64,000 nucleotides of DNA from Acidimicrobiaceae bacterium (GTDB lineage: Bacteria; Actinomycetota; Acidimicrobiia; Acidimicrobiales; UBA8190): positions 1 to 64,000 of the forward strand of contig PLXQ01000054.1 in NCBI GenBank assembly GCA_003151475.1, given 5' to 3'. The position numbers and the translations under genes are program-made. Shown here one piece after another: positions 44,865 through 54,037 of this stretch (position 1 is its first letter; the number at the start of each line of letters is the position of its first letter). Under the pieces are notes generated by a model. The model saw only the letters and a program-made list of their open reading frames with translations. It did no database searches and had not been told where the DNA came from.

Positions 44865-45656
44865 TCAGCGACGGCGGGTGGCGAGAAGCAGCATGAACCC
44901 GGCGAGCTGGCGATCGAGTATGTCGAAGCCTGCGTCAACCAGGAGCCGTTCCATCTCGCCGTGGGCATAGACGCGTAGCCCAAGAGGCCGCGCAAGCGCG
45001 GCCATCGCCGCCCCGTCGACGCGAGGTTGTTGCGACGCCATCAGCGTGAAGTGTCCACCTGGCCCGAGCGCGGCGGCAATGCCGGCGAGGACGCGAGGCG
45101 GGTCCGAGAACAGGTAGAAGGCGCCAGCGCAGTTCGCCGCGTCGACGCTGCCGGGTTGCAGAGGGAGGCGGTGCGCATCGCCGCGCACGTAGCCGACCGT
45201 CGCCCTTGCGGCCCGAACATCGGCGAGGGCCTCGCGCAACATTGCGGTCGAGAAGTCGATCCCGAGCACCCGGCCGGCAGGAACGGCAGCGGCGATGGTC
45301 CTCGTGGTGTTGCCGGGTCCGCAGGCGAGGTCGAGGACGGTGGCGTCGGGTGCAGGGTCGAGCCAATCGAGCGACCAGGCACGCTCAGCGTCGTGGCTCA
45401 TGCCGGTGAGCAACCGGGTCAGGACCGGACGCCAGGCCCGTTCGTACACTCGGGCGAGCAACCTGGACTCCATGATGCGGATGTTTGGTGTCTCAGCCTG
45501 GCCGGGCTCGGGCGGGACGAGGTCGGCGAGGCCGTCTGTCACCGGGTAGCGCGTGCCGCAGGCCGCGCAGGAGAGCGACCCGTCCTCGACTTGGGGCAGT
45601 GGTCCGTGACACAGCGGACAGCCGAGAACGTCCGCGAACGCGTCCGCCGCGGACAA
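44865..45656 (-). CDS. Class I SAM-dependent methyltransferase with N-terminal zinc ribbon
   Basis: This protein of about 263 aa starts with a Trm112-like ribbon (CPLCHGPLPQ ... CAACGTRYPVTDGLADLVPP), followed by a methyltransferase domain: VLDLACGPGNTTRTIA (motif I), GIDFSTAMLREA, GDAHRLPLQPGSVDAANCAG and LGPGGHFTLMAS. The layout matches ubiquinone/menaquinone- or small-lipid-type methyltransferases such as RlmA/UbiE relatives. The start is uncertain (a TTG at 45656 is assumed); the frame upstream to 46067 looks non-coding. It is downstream of the desaturase on the same strand, 0.56 kb apart. Confidence 0.82.
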   Translation of the reverse strand: MSAADAFADVLGCPLCHGPLPQVEDGSLSCAACGTRYPVTDGLADLVPPEPGQAETPNIRIMESRLLARVYERAWRPVLTRLLTGMSHDAERAWSLDWLDPAPDATVLDLACGPGNTTRTIAAAVPAGRVLGIDFSTAMLREALADVRAARATVGYVRGDAHRLPLQPGSVDAANCAGAFYLFSDPPRVLAGIAAALGPGGHFTLMASQQPRVDGAAMAALARPLGLRVYAHGEMERLLVDAGFDILDRQLAGFMLLLATRRR

Positions 45657-46220
45657 GATCAGGACCCCGCCGCGTGTCTCACACCCCCATTCTGTCGTCT
45701 TGGCATGGACTCCACGGCCTGCTTGTGAAGGCGAGGATGCGCGGCCGCACCATATGACCGCCAGTGATGGCAAGACCGGGCGGGAATGCCGGGTCCAGGG
45801 TGGCCTCGCCGCCTGGTCCCTTGGGTTGCCACCCCAGGCGGGATCACCCGGTTTGTTGTGGGTAGGGATGGCATTCAGACCAGTCGGAACTGCCGGATCC
45901 CGGTATGCCACGGGGAGGAGACTCGACCCCGGACCCAGGCGCAAACACACGGCGATCGGCGATCTCGGATGGGTCAGCATCTGACCTGGACGCCGGTCTC
46001 CGGCCCAACCCGCCTGGCACGGATGAATACACAGAGGGGCTCGGGATCCCCGAGTGAGCGTCTCCATTCCTATCGCCCGGCAGCTTGGCTTAGATCCTCG
46101 ATGCCCACTCTTGGGTGTGTGGCTTTCGATAGAACTGCCGCCTGCCGGGCACGCCGGACCGACCGAATCTGATTCCTTGCGGCCCTGTCCCCGATCACCG
46201 GTTCGGTGGGACGTAGCAAC
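45657..46220. other. Non-coding gap between methyltransferase and desaturase
   Basis: The open minus frame here is proline/arginine-rich and unlike a protein. A GAACTGCCGGATCC motif near 45889 is shared with 7249. Confidence 0.45.
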
Positions 46221-47312
46221 TCAGACGGAATTGACCTGCTTTCGGCCTTCGGCGTAGGTGAGCCATCGTCCTGCGTCGAAGTCGTAGAGCTTGCAGGCCC
46301 TCGAATTGGCGACGAAGTCACGGAACCGCAGGGGCTTGTCGATAACCGATCCGGGGAAGGCGGCCTCGATGGCGTCAGCGGCCTCCTCGAGGTGGTACAT
46401 CGGCACACGCATGTCCACGTGGTGGGGGACGTGAACCATGATCCAGTGGAAGAAGAAGTTGAACCCCTTCGGCGCACGGAGCACCGTGGTGCCTTGCATC
46501 TGGGCCTTGAACTTGTTCCACTCCGCCTTCTTCCACCAGCGAATCTCCGGGGCGATGTGATGCACATGGACCATGGTGCCGATGAAGCAGGCGAATCCCA
46601 GGAAGGGCAGCAGGACGGTGCGGGCATCGAGCCAGAGGATCCCGGCGACGGAGTCACGCGAGGCCATGCCGATGGAGGTAAAGAGGGCGAGCATCCCGGC
46701 GATGAACGCCGTGACGATCCACCTGTCCCGGCGGATCGCCTTGACCCACCGTGCCGGGTTCGGTCCCGTCATCATCTTCTTCCACCACACCTGGTGGATG
46801 TAGTACGGACCGGCCCCGACCCAGGACCATTCGACGTGGTGGACGGCTTTGCGCCACCAGCCCAGCGCTGCGAACTGTTCGGGAGTCGTGGGATGCCAGA
46901 CGAAGTCGTAGCCCTGGCGGACGGTGTAGGGGTGATGCACCCGGTTGTGGCCGAGGATCCAGCCCTCGTAGACGTGGAGGCTGGGCAGGAATGCCAGGTG
47001 AGCCACCGTCGAGTTCATGCGCTTCGTCTTGAAGAGAGCGCCGTGGGCGGCATCGTGACCGACCACGAAGAGCCCGGAGACGACCAGGGCCAACACGACC
47101 TCGAGAGCAGCGACGGCGAACACGTTGCTCATGAAGACGAGGACGACGAGCAACGCCACGTACATGGTGACGTCCCGTAAGAAGTAGGCCATCCCCCGCC
47201 AGGTCGGGTTGTCGTACACCGAGCCCGGCAGGACGTCAATGACAGGCTTGAGGGTGGTGGGCGAAGCAGTGTGCGCCACAGTGCCTGTGGCGACTGAGGA
47301 CAGTTCGGTCAT
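46221..47312 (-). CDS. Membrane fatty acid desaturase
   Basis: This 363-aa integral membrane di-iron enzyme has three histidine boxes: HDAAH (86-90), HNRVHH (122-127) and HVPHH (294-298), plus an extra HVHH near 249-252. Hydrophobic spans lie at about 50-85 and 200-250. It introduces a double bond or hydroxyl into fatty acyl chains. RBS-like GAGGACGAG precedes the ATG. The gene and the methyltransferase are bracketed by two hairpin repeats. A role in membrane lipid tailoring fits the other lipid genes nearby. Confidence 0.92.
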   Translation of the reverse strand: MTELSSVATGTVAHTASPTTLKPVIDVLPGSVYDNPTWRGMAYFLRDVTMYVALLVVLVFMSNVFAVAALEVVLALVVSGLFVVGHDAAHGALFKTKRMNSTVAHLAFLPSLHVYEGWILGHNRVHHPYTVRQGYDFVWHPTTPEQFAALGWWRKAVHHVEWSWVGAGPYYIHQVWWKKMMTGPNPARWVKAIRRDRWIVTAFIAGMLALFTSIGMASRDSVAGILWLDARTVLLPFLGFACFIGTMVHVHHIAPEIRWWKKAEWNKFKAQMQGTTVLRAPKGFNFFFHWIMVHVPHHVDMRVPMYHLEEAADAIEAAFPGSVIDKPLRFRDFVANSRACKLYDFDAGRWLTYAEGRKQVNSV

Positions 47313-47472
47313 CCCAATTCTCGTCCTCCTTCGCCTGTTTACTACAAGGCTGATGGTACGCCGATGCTCTGGTCCTCTCTAGGGTCGAAGGTCATGAACT
47401 CGGACGCCGCAGGCCCGCCAGCCCGTTCGAGCACTCGGTGCGGCGCGAAAACGGCGCCACCAGGTTGAACGA

Positions 47473-47503
47473 GAAGAGCGGCCCCCATAATGGGCCGCTC
47501 TTC
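47473..47503. terminator. Strong hairpin (terminator-like)
   Basis: GAAGAGCGGCCC (47473-47484) and GGGCCGCTCTTC (47492-47503) form a 12-bp stem with a 7-nt loop. Confidence 0.55.
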
Positions 47504-47640
47504 AGAGACGCTCAGTCTGGCTGGCCCGCCAGTCTGGCGTCGCCTTCGCCAATCAGCTGACTTGGCGAGACCCGGATTCATCATCCGTAACTCTCAGTGT
47601 GCCATAGCGCTATGCCGGCTAGGAAGAGTCCAAAGTCCCA
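47473..47640 (+). repeat. Hairpin-rich dispersed repeat, copy 2
   Basis: Related to 44507-44665: same opening hairpin, same order of short inverted repeats and the same AAAGTCCCAT end, with about 30 percent divergence by eye. Confidence 0.65.
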
Positions 47641-47685
47641 TTCGTTCCGCCTCGGGATCGTGGCAGAAGCTCGGTGCGCCCGAGC

Positions 47686-47743
47686 TATATCGCCTGCTCT
47701 CGGTCCTCGCTGGTCACGTGCGGACCGCTCGGAAGTGCCGGTG
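47686..47743 (+). repeat. Diverged dispersed repeat (pair with 6243-6300)
   Basis: Ends CTCGGAAGTGCCGGT like 6243-6300 and follows directly on the hairpin repeat. Confidence 0.5.
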
Positions 47744-47933
47744 TTCGGGAGGGGTGGGATGAGGCTACCGCTAGGCCCAGCTGCCCGGAAACACCCTGGC
47801 CCGGTGATCCAGACGGGCGGCCGCCGGACCATGACGACAGGACGGCACGTACCGGGTGCGTCCACTTTGTCTTCCGCTTCGGTCCGATCGGCACCGTGAA
47901 CGCTACGGTCGGTCCGACGGTGAACCGGCTTCC

Positions 47934-48740
47934 TCAACAGGTCAGTGAGTACAACTGCCGCTCGTAGAAGGGCTCGAACGGCAACTTCGGCGAGGTGGAA
48001 TACCGAGTCTGGACCTCCGCGTGGACAACCCGGCAACCGAGATCACGAGCATGGGCCAGGCGCAGCGCCAGGCTGGCCGCTCTCAGCCCCCGATCCTGGT
48101 AGCGAAGGTGGGTGGCACCGAACCCGAGCCAGGCCAGCTCGCCCTTGACCACCATCACCCCGACCGACACCAGCCGGTCGCCGTCGAAGATGCCGTAGTG
48201 CCGGAAGCCCTCGACCCCCACGGTCGCGCCGAACCACGTCGCCGCGGGTCCGGTCGCCGACCAGTCGCCCCATACGAGCGAATTGAGCGCGGCGATCACC
48301 TCGCGGTGCTCGGGCCCGAGCACACGGACAGGCGTGTCGGCCGGCGGCGGTCCGACGTCGTGGGTGAAGCGAATGATCTTGGTCGGCGACGCCACGTCAA
48401 GTTCGAACCCCTCGTCGATGAGCCAGGCCGGGAGCTCGGCCGGGGCTGCTACCGGTGACAGCTCGACCCGCAGGTGCCGACGGCCTCGGGAGCGATGGAA
48501 GTCGACGATCGCCCGCACCTGGGCTCGGGTGGCGGGCATCCCGGCGCCCAGCCCCACAACGCGGTTGATGTCGGGGGAGTCCAATGCCTGCAGGGTGTGC
48601 AGGGGCGGTGTCATCGAGCGCTGCACCACCGCCCCGAGAGGATTCCCCGGCATCGCGGCCGCCGCCTCGAAGCAGTCGGCCCAGATCTCGGACTCGTGCA
48701 GCTCCAGCGCCACCATGAGCTCGCGCCGGGCTTGGCCCAT
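47934..48740 (-). CDS. GNAT-family N-acetyltransferase-like protein
   Basis: This 268-aa protein has an N-terminal half with VGLGAGMPATRAQVRAIVDF and HLRVELSPVAAPAELPAWL, and a C-terminal GNAT region LVSVGVMVVKGELAWLGFG, RYQDRGLRAASLALRLAHA. The acetyl-CoA loop is weakly conserved (YQDRGL). The ending FEPFYERQLYSL is typical of this class. Substrate unknown. ATG 48716 is an alternative start. It precedes a region of mobile-element fragments. Confidence 0.8.
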   Translation of the reverse strand: MGQARRELMVALELHESEIWADCFEAAAAMPGNPLGAVVQRSMTPPLHTLQALDSPDINRVVGLGAGMPATRAQVRAIVDFHRSRGRRHLRVELSPVAAPAELPAWLIDEGFELDVASPTKIIRFTHDVGPPPADTPVRVLGPEHREVIAALNSLVWGDWSATGPAATWFGATVGVEGFRHYGIFDGDRLVSVGVMVVKGELAWLGFGATHLRYQDRGLRAASLALRLAHARDLGCRVVHAEVQTRYSTSPKLPFEPFYERQLYSLTC

Positions 48741-48863
48741 TGCCCAAATGGTACCGGGCGCCCGCGCCGCGCGACAGCGAGCGGACCAAGCCCGAGACGC
48801 TCAGGACCGCTCCTGGCCGTTGTTAGCGACCGGGCGGCGACAGCCTGACCGCCCGACGGCGGT

Positions 48864-49169
48864 GTCGGACTTGCCCCTGGCCCGCCGGGCCTGGCGGTTC
48901 TGACGGTCGACCTCCACGACGTCGATGCCATGCCGCCGGAGATACCGGGTGAGGCCGGCGCCGTAGGCGCCGGTGCCCTCCACCCCGACCAGGGCGACGG
49001 GCCCAAAGGCACCCATCCAAACGAGCAGCTTCCGGTAACCGGTCGGGGTCGTGGCAAACGACTTCACGCCAAGGAGCCCACCAAGCGGATCGAGGGCCGC
49101 GGCCACGTGGATATCCAGGTGGGTGTCGACTCCACCCGTGACAGAACGCGCAGCTTCTACGATGGTCAT
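48864..49169 (-). pseudogene. IS110 transposase, N-terminal fragment
   Basis: The frame reads SVTGGVDTHLDIHVAAALDP, GYRKLLVWMGAFGPVALVG, VEGTGAYGAGLTRYLRRHGI and RQARRARGKSD, parallel to residues 10-115 of the transposase at 36.8 kb. After KSD similarity decays and the remaining 230 residues are absent. Confidence 0.85.
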
Positions 49170-49189
49170 GCCATCCCTTCCTTCCTAAT

Positions 49190-49391
49190 GGTCAAGGGGT
49201 GGCACGCACGTCCCGGGACGGAGCAACGGTGCTGATCGGCCTGCTCCTACAGGACGATCCGTTACCCCTCTGGAACGGGGCGTGCCGTGTCTGTTCTCGG
49301 GTCCTGGTCGACGACGTCTTTCCCAAGACAGCTGGGCGTCACGCGGCTTCGAAGTCGGGCCAACGACCCGAGTGTGCCCGAAGGTAGCGAG
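49190..49391 (-). ncRNA. Candidate IS110 bridge RNA, second copy
   Basis: Homologous to 36556-36760. On the minus strand GATCGTCCTG-TAGGAG-CAGGCCGATC (49250-49259/49234-49243) forms the same hairpin as in the first element with different arm bases. The host element is truncated, so function is doubtful; its value is comparative. Confidence 0.35.
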
Positions 49392-49489
49392 ATCCTTTCC
49401 GAATGGGGTGGATCCACGACCAAGCACTTCTCAATCATCACTGGCACGTTGAGGACCGGGAAGACTCGTCTGTTCCGATTCCCATGGGA

Positions 49490-49712
49490 GCAGAAGCCGT
49501 TGCAGTCCGGCGAAGCTCAGTTCCATCTCTGCTTCAAAACCGGAGACACGGGTTTCGTGCATGGCAGTTGCTGCACCGATGATGTCATCGAAGAGGGCGG
49601 CCTTGCCGATGCCAGCCTCTCCTCGGACGACCAGAACGCCACTCATTCCGTGACGTGCTGCATCAAGAAGGTGTACCAGCTACTCCCGTTCCACCCCGCG
49701 GCCCACGAGCAT
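49490..49712 (-). pseudogene. LuxR-family (LAL/MalT-like) regulator, N-terminal fragment
   Basis: From ATG 49712: MLVGRGVERE, an in-frame TAG, LVHLLDAARHG, then MSGVLVVRGEAGIGKAALFD (Walker A) and SGFEAEMELSFAGLQRLLLP. This is the start of a large ATPase LuxR regulator. It carries a stop codon and is cut off after about 75 residues near the IS110 left end. Confidence 0.8.
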
Positions 49713-49774
49713 GGCCCGATGCTAGCTGAGCTGCCAATTTGGACATCCCCGCGGGTCGTCCCCGGTGGCCAGAG

Positions 49775-50125
49775 CGCCCTGATTGTCTGCTGCGACGGAC
49801 TCAACGGACTCCCTGAAGCCATCACCGGCGTGTGGCCCCTGGCCGACGTCCAGACGCGTGTCGTCCACCTTGTGAGAAACACGCCCCGTTATGCCTCGAG
49901 AGCACAACTGGCCGAAGATCACGATCGACCTTCGCAAGGTGTACACCGCCGCCACCCTGGACGCCGTCGAGCAGCGCTTTGAAGAGTTCGAGACCACGTG
50001 GGGCTCTCTACCTGACCATTCGCACTCGAGATGGAAGAGGTGACAACCTGGTCGGTCGGGTGAGAAACTGGAAGCAAGTGCTCAACACATTGGTGCTTCA
50101 CTACGGCGACAGAATCAGTATCTGA
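49775..50125 (+). pseudogene. IS256-family transposase remnant
   Basis: Three frames in order read CCDGLNGLPEAITGVWPLAD, VQTRVVHLVRNTPRYAS; then KITIDLRKVYTAATLDAVEQ, RFEEFETTW; then a C-terminal VRNWKQVLNTLVLHYGDRI. All are pieces of IS256-type (mutator) transposases with frameshifts and an internal deletion before the last block. Confidence 0.85.
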
Positions 50126-50565
50126 AGTTGACGATCATGCCGCGTACAGAGAAAGTCTGACAGACTCCCGACGGATGGCGCTTGCGACACCACAGAACGT
50201 CATTATCGGGTCCATATCGTTCCTCAATATCGACGATGGTGCCCCCCCGTGTGACCCCATACATTTGCGTACTTGGAAGACGCCCACGGAACGAGGGCTC
50301 CTATGCGTATGGCGACCAGGACGATTGAACTCGCCGCCGTTCTGAGCAGTGGGCGTATCCGGAATCGGGAAACGGTGCGTGCCGTCGTTGTATTCGGCGG
50401 GAGACTGTGTTGCACTGAACTCGTCCCTGCTATTGCCGCGACAGGCAATCGCAACACGGCAACCTGGACACCAACATCGGTTTACGAAAAGAGTCTTGCG
50501 GCTGGGACTGATCACCCGCAGGTTGTTAGCGACTTCGAGCTTCACTACGTAGCTCGGCCTACGTC
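50126..50565. other. Non-coding stretch
   Basis: I see no gene between the IS256 remnant and the glycosyltransferase start. Confidence 0.45.
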
Positions 50566-52047
50566 GTGAGACGCGATTCGGCGATCGAGTCGTCACATGC
50601 TCATGGAACCGTGGCGTCGGGTCATGGCCATCATCCAGGGCGGTGGTGGGGAGAGCTGGTCGGAACCGGACGGCGACTCCGCATTGTCCGTTCGCTGCGC
50701 TATATGGTGGCCATTGTCATCTTCGGTATCGGCATTGCGACCGTGGCGCAGTACGTGACTCATGGGGGGGACTTCCAGTCCATCATTTGGTACCCAGGCC
50801 GCGCCCTCTTCGATGGCCGGGATCCATATAACACAGCAAGTTTCCAGCACTACTATCAAGCCAACGGACTGTTTCCAAGCTATGGACCCATCCATCTTTG
50901 GTTGGCAGTCATATTCGCCGTTCTTCCTTTCAAGGTGGCGACTGCCATATGGTTCATCGTGAACCTCGCCGGTTTGACTGTGCTGGCATGGGTTATCACT
51001 CGCGCCATCGATCGCCGTCTTGGCCTGCCAGCCGTCATTGCCGTCACGGGTCTTCTCATCCTCTCGCGGCCAGGGCGTGCGATCCTCTTTGCCGGTCAGG
51101 TGAGCGTTCTATACACCCTTCTGTGTTACGTGGCATGGTCACAAGTCCGAATACGCCCATGGGTGGCGGCTGTAGCACTGGGATTAGCGCTCGGGAAGCC
51201 GCCATTCGGGTTTCCACTGCTCGCCCTGCTGTTACTACAACGTGCATGGCCAGTGGTACGGCGCGGCTTGGGAATCTTCGTGCTCGGGAGCCTTCCCATT
51301 GTGGTCTGGCTTTCCGTCAACGATGGCTCGCCCGTTGTTCTCTGGCACAACATCATCAACAACATGCGCTACACAGACCGCAGCTTCTCCGGTCGCCCTG
51401 GAGCACCTAGGCGCATCGACGCCGCCAGCGTCGTTGCGCGATACGTGCATGTCCATGTCGGCTTGATCGCCGAGATCGGCTGTTTTGTGTTCGTGGTCGC
51501 GTTGGCTGGTCTGCTCCTTTACACGGCCTCGACCAAGCCAGGATGGCCGTTGTCACCAGACGTATTGATGGTGCTCGGGACCGTCACATTACTGGCGATT
51601 AGTCACCAGGATTATGACCTCGTCCTGATGGCGTGGCCCTTTGCTGTTGCGCTGCGGTCGCTGGGCCATGCCGTGGCAGTGCGGCGCAGACGATCGGCCT
51701 CCGCCAGTGACACTCCGATCGTCGGTCCTGTCCCTCCCGGCGGCGCCACGTGGCGCTTGGCCATGCCCGTCCTTGCGCTCCCCGCGCTAGTTGCTTCGAT
51801 TATCCCCGCCCGCGACACGCTCCGTCTGCTTGATCTGGGCACCGACGTTGGCAGTATGTCTACCCTTACGACCGGATGTCTCGTTCTGGCTCTGGTAGGT
51901 GGCGCCATAGCAGTCGTCTTTCACCACCCACAGGAAGATGCGGTGGAATGCGCCTGTGCCATCCGACCAGGGACGGCAGCACCCTTCGCTTATGGTCCAT
52001 CCGTTTCTTCCGGCTTTGCAGCGCGTCGAGGCGCCTCTGAGGAATAG
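50566..52047 (+). CDS. GT87-type (DUF2029) membrane glycosyltransferase
   Basis: This 493-aa polytopic protein has about ten hydrophobic segments. The N-terminal loop has GGDFQSIIWYPGRALFDGRD, PYNTASFQHYYQANGLFPSYG, PIHLWLAVIFAVLPF, matching GT-C glycosyltransferases of family GT87, which use polyprenyl-phosphate mannose in actinobacterial cell-envelope glycans. Later KPPFGFPLLALLLLQRAWP and SHQDYDLVLMAWPFAVAL also fit. A cytoplasmic histidine-rich N-tail and a disordered C-tail flank the fold. The GTG start is provisional. Substrate not readable. Confidence 0.82.
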   Translation: MRRDSAIESSHAHGTVASGHGHHPGRWWGELVGTGRRLRIVRSLRYMVAIVIFGIGIATVAQYVTHGGDFQSIIWYPGRALFDGRDPYNTASFQHYYQANGLFPSYGPIHLWLAVIFAVLPFKVATAIWFIVNLAGLTVLAWVITRAIDRRLGLPAVIAVTGLLILSRPGRAILFAGQVSVLYTLLCYVAWSQVRIRPWVAAVALGLALGKPPFGFPLLALLLLQRAWPVVRRGLGIFVLGSLPIVVWLSVNDGSPVVLWHNIINNMRYTDRSFSGRPGAPRRIDAASVVARYVHVHVGLIAEIGCFVFVVALAGLLLYTASTKPGWPLSPDVLMVLGTVTLLAISHQDYDLVLMAWPFAVALRSLGHAVAVRRRRSASASDTPIVGPVPPGGATWRLAMPVLALPALVASIIPARDTLRLLDLGTDVGSMSTLTTGCLVLALVGGAIAVVFHHPQEDAVECACAIRPGTAAPFAYGPSVSSGFAARRGASEE

Positions 52048-52069
52048 TGCACTCAGGCTCTTCCCAGGT

Positions 52070-52231
52070 AATCGAAAGGAGCAATCTAAAGTCGTCGTCA
52101 ATCGACACGCCCGCGACTACTTGAATCGGCCCAGGCCACATCAGAGTCTCCAGGATTCCCGGGCCGATTCACAGGAGTTACCGGGCACCAGCCAGATCCG
52201 GACGGCGAAGGTCGGGGGGTTCTTGCCCTAA
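52070..52231 (+). pseudogene. Integrase-core transposase, C-terminal scrap
   Basis: VVNRHARDYLNRPRPHQSLQ followed by IRTAKVGGFLP resembles the last 50 residues of IS481-like integrase-core proteins (Asn-x-x-His ... RPHxSL ... GGL). Very short and degenerate. Confidence 0.4.
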
Positions 52232-52705
52232 TCAGTTGAAGTAATGACCTTCTTCGAGATCCGGGATCGTACCGAAATGCGTTCCGAACTTCTGGACGCG
52301 AGCCCAAACGAAAGCCAGTGCTGGCTCTCTGTCAGCAAGAACGGATAACACCTCATCTGGGACGGGAGGAAGAAGTGTTCGACACCGTAATATTGTGGCC
52401 TCCGTGCTCGCCCGTTGCTGATCTGCCACGGCGCTCGCTGTAGTCCACCTGCAATGACCTCAGACAGCTCATGATGGCGACGTGGTTCCTCGTCGACATC
52501 CGGCAGTTACGTCTTCACGGGTCGTCCGGCTCTAACCGATGCCTCAGACCGTCAAGAAACGGGACACATCTGAGATCCTGTTCGGAGACTCCAACAGCGA
52601 CGGTGTCATCGTGCCGATTAGTTTACTGATCCGCTGCCGGTTTGGATTTCGCGATCTCCCCGAGCCCACATCGACGCCACCCCTACGACCTGTGTCCCGG
52701 GGGGC
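52232..52705. other. Mostly non-coding
   Basis: A 65-codon minus frame (52232-52429) ending DLEEGHYFN is possible but has no family or clear ribosome site. I support no gene here. Confidence 0.4.
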
Positions 52706-53842
52706 CTACCGCATCAACAGAGAGTCGACGTTGTCATGGAAGAGTCCAGCGTCCTCCCGGGAGTCAGAACCCACTCGATCGTAATCGTCGATCGGTGTCG
52801 CCGTACCCTCTGAGTGAGGAAAGTCACTGCAGCACATGAAGAGGTCACCCGCTCTAGCGGTGAGCCGGGCCGGCTGCTCGTAAGAGAATGACGAAACGCG
52901 CACTTGGCGACGGAAGTAGTCGCTTGGTCGCAATTCGAGCGGTACCAGCGGACGGCCGTTGAGAGCGGTCGTGAATTCCCATCCGCCATCGAGCATCATC
53001 AGATACTGAGGCACCCAGATCGAGGACAGCTCGACGATGCCGACTCGCAACTCGGGATGTCGGGCGAGCGTGCCGTTCACGATGAGATCGGTTATGGCGA
53101 CCGCCGGCGCCGTCCACAAGAAGATCGACTCGAGGACCGGGACGAAGTTCTCTTCAGGATCGGTGTAGAAGGCGTCGTCGAGAATGCGGGGCTGGTCGGC
53201 CACATGGAACACCGGCGTAATGCCATGGTGGACGAAGGCCGCCCACAGCGGGTCGTGATCATGATGGGACAAGGGCCGACCGTCAACCGCGGCCGGAGCG
53301 ATCATGGCGAGGCGAACACCCGCAGCCGACAAGAATGCAAGTTGAGCTTCCAGCCACTGCCCATCGCGTAGCGTCAGATGCGCTACCGGATGCAAGCGGC
53401 CGCCACCCTCGGTCACAACCGTGGCACACCAGCGGTTCCAAGCTGTCATGTTGGCCGTTAGAGCATCGAGCGATCCTGACAGCCGGCGCTCCCACAACAA
53501 TCCGAAGTTCGGGAAGACCACCGCCTCGTCGAGACCCATGACTGCCAGGTGCTCCGCTCTGGCCGAGGGGTCCCAGTAATGAGGCGGAAGAATCTCGTCG
53601 TATCGGTACTCCGACGGCAGCTGCTCGCGACAACGTTGACGGTGGCGTCCCAACCGTGTCGTATCACCCGGAATCTGAACATCGGCAATGTCGAGCCGAT
53701 GATCTCGCCACGTGAGCCAGGCGTACCCGAGATCGTCATCGACAATGGAAAGGGCCGCGTGTCTGAAGGCCGGATCGATGTGATCCACCCACAGGGTCCG
53801 TGGCTCAAAGAGGTGCTGATCGGAGTCGATGATGGATGTCAC
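52706..53842 (-). CDS. Amidohydrolase-family (Amidohydro_2) protein
   Basis: This 378-aa TIM-barrel hydrolase or decarboxylase starts IIDSDQHLFEPRTLWVDHID (metal-binding D-x-H motif), with HLAVMGLDEAVVFPNFGLLW, THLTLRDG-like barrel strands, HGITPVFHVADQPR and a late CSDFPHSEG that supplies the last Asp/His. Family members act on aromatic or cyclic acids (ACMSD-like). GTG 53842 follows GAGGAGG; the longer open frame to 54013 is not conserved. It is divergent from the secretion locus. Confidence 0.9.
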   Translation of the reverse strand: MTSIIDSDQHLFEPRTLWVDHIDPAFRHAALSIVDDDLGYAWLTWRDHRLDIADVQIPGDTTRLGRHRQRCREQLPSEYRYDEILPPHYWDPSARAEHLAVMGLDEAVVFPNFGLLWERRLSGSLDALTANMTAWNRWCATVVTEGGGRLHPVAHLTLRDGQWLEAQLAFLSAAGVRLAMIAPAAVDGRPLSHHDHDPLWAAFVHHGITPVFHVADQPRILDDAFYTDPEENFVPVLESIFLWTAPAVAITDLIVNGTLARHPELRVGIVELSSIWVPQYLMMLDGGWEFTTALNGRPLVPLELRPSDYFRRQVRVSSFSYEQPARLTARAGDLFMCCSDFPHSEGTATPIDDYDRVGSDSREDAGLFHDNVDSLLMR

Positions 53843-54037
53843 GGCGGGCCTCCTCAGTTCCAGTATGGCAGCGGTTGGAACCGACCCTCTTGCTGGTCTC
53901 AGATGAAAATAGACGCTTGTCAGGTCAGTGGACCGACCATATGCTGGCGGGAACGGTGGAGGGTGTTGTGACGGGTGTGCGATGCCCGAATGAATCGGAC
54001 GGCGGCAGAGCACCCGGGCACCCGAAGGAGGGGTCCG

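Larger units (their letters stand above)
48801..49445 (-). mobile_element. Truncated IS110 element (left end plus 5' transposase)
   Basis: Left non-coding region and the first ~100 transposase codons match the element at 36.5 kb at perhaps 65-75 percent by eye; the rest is missing. Its outer end near 49445 abuts a broken LuxR-family gene, suggesting insertion there. Confidence 0.75.

Noticed and set aside
45657-46067. N-terminal extension of the methyltransferase
   Set aside because: Pro/Arg-rich with no conservation; the zinc-ribbon start is the natural N-terminus.
52232-52429. 65-codon minus frame
   Set aside because: No clear ribosome site, no family, isolated.
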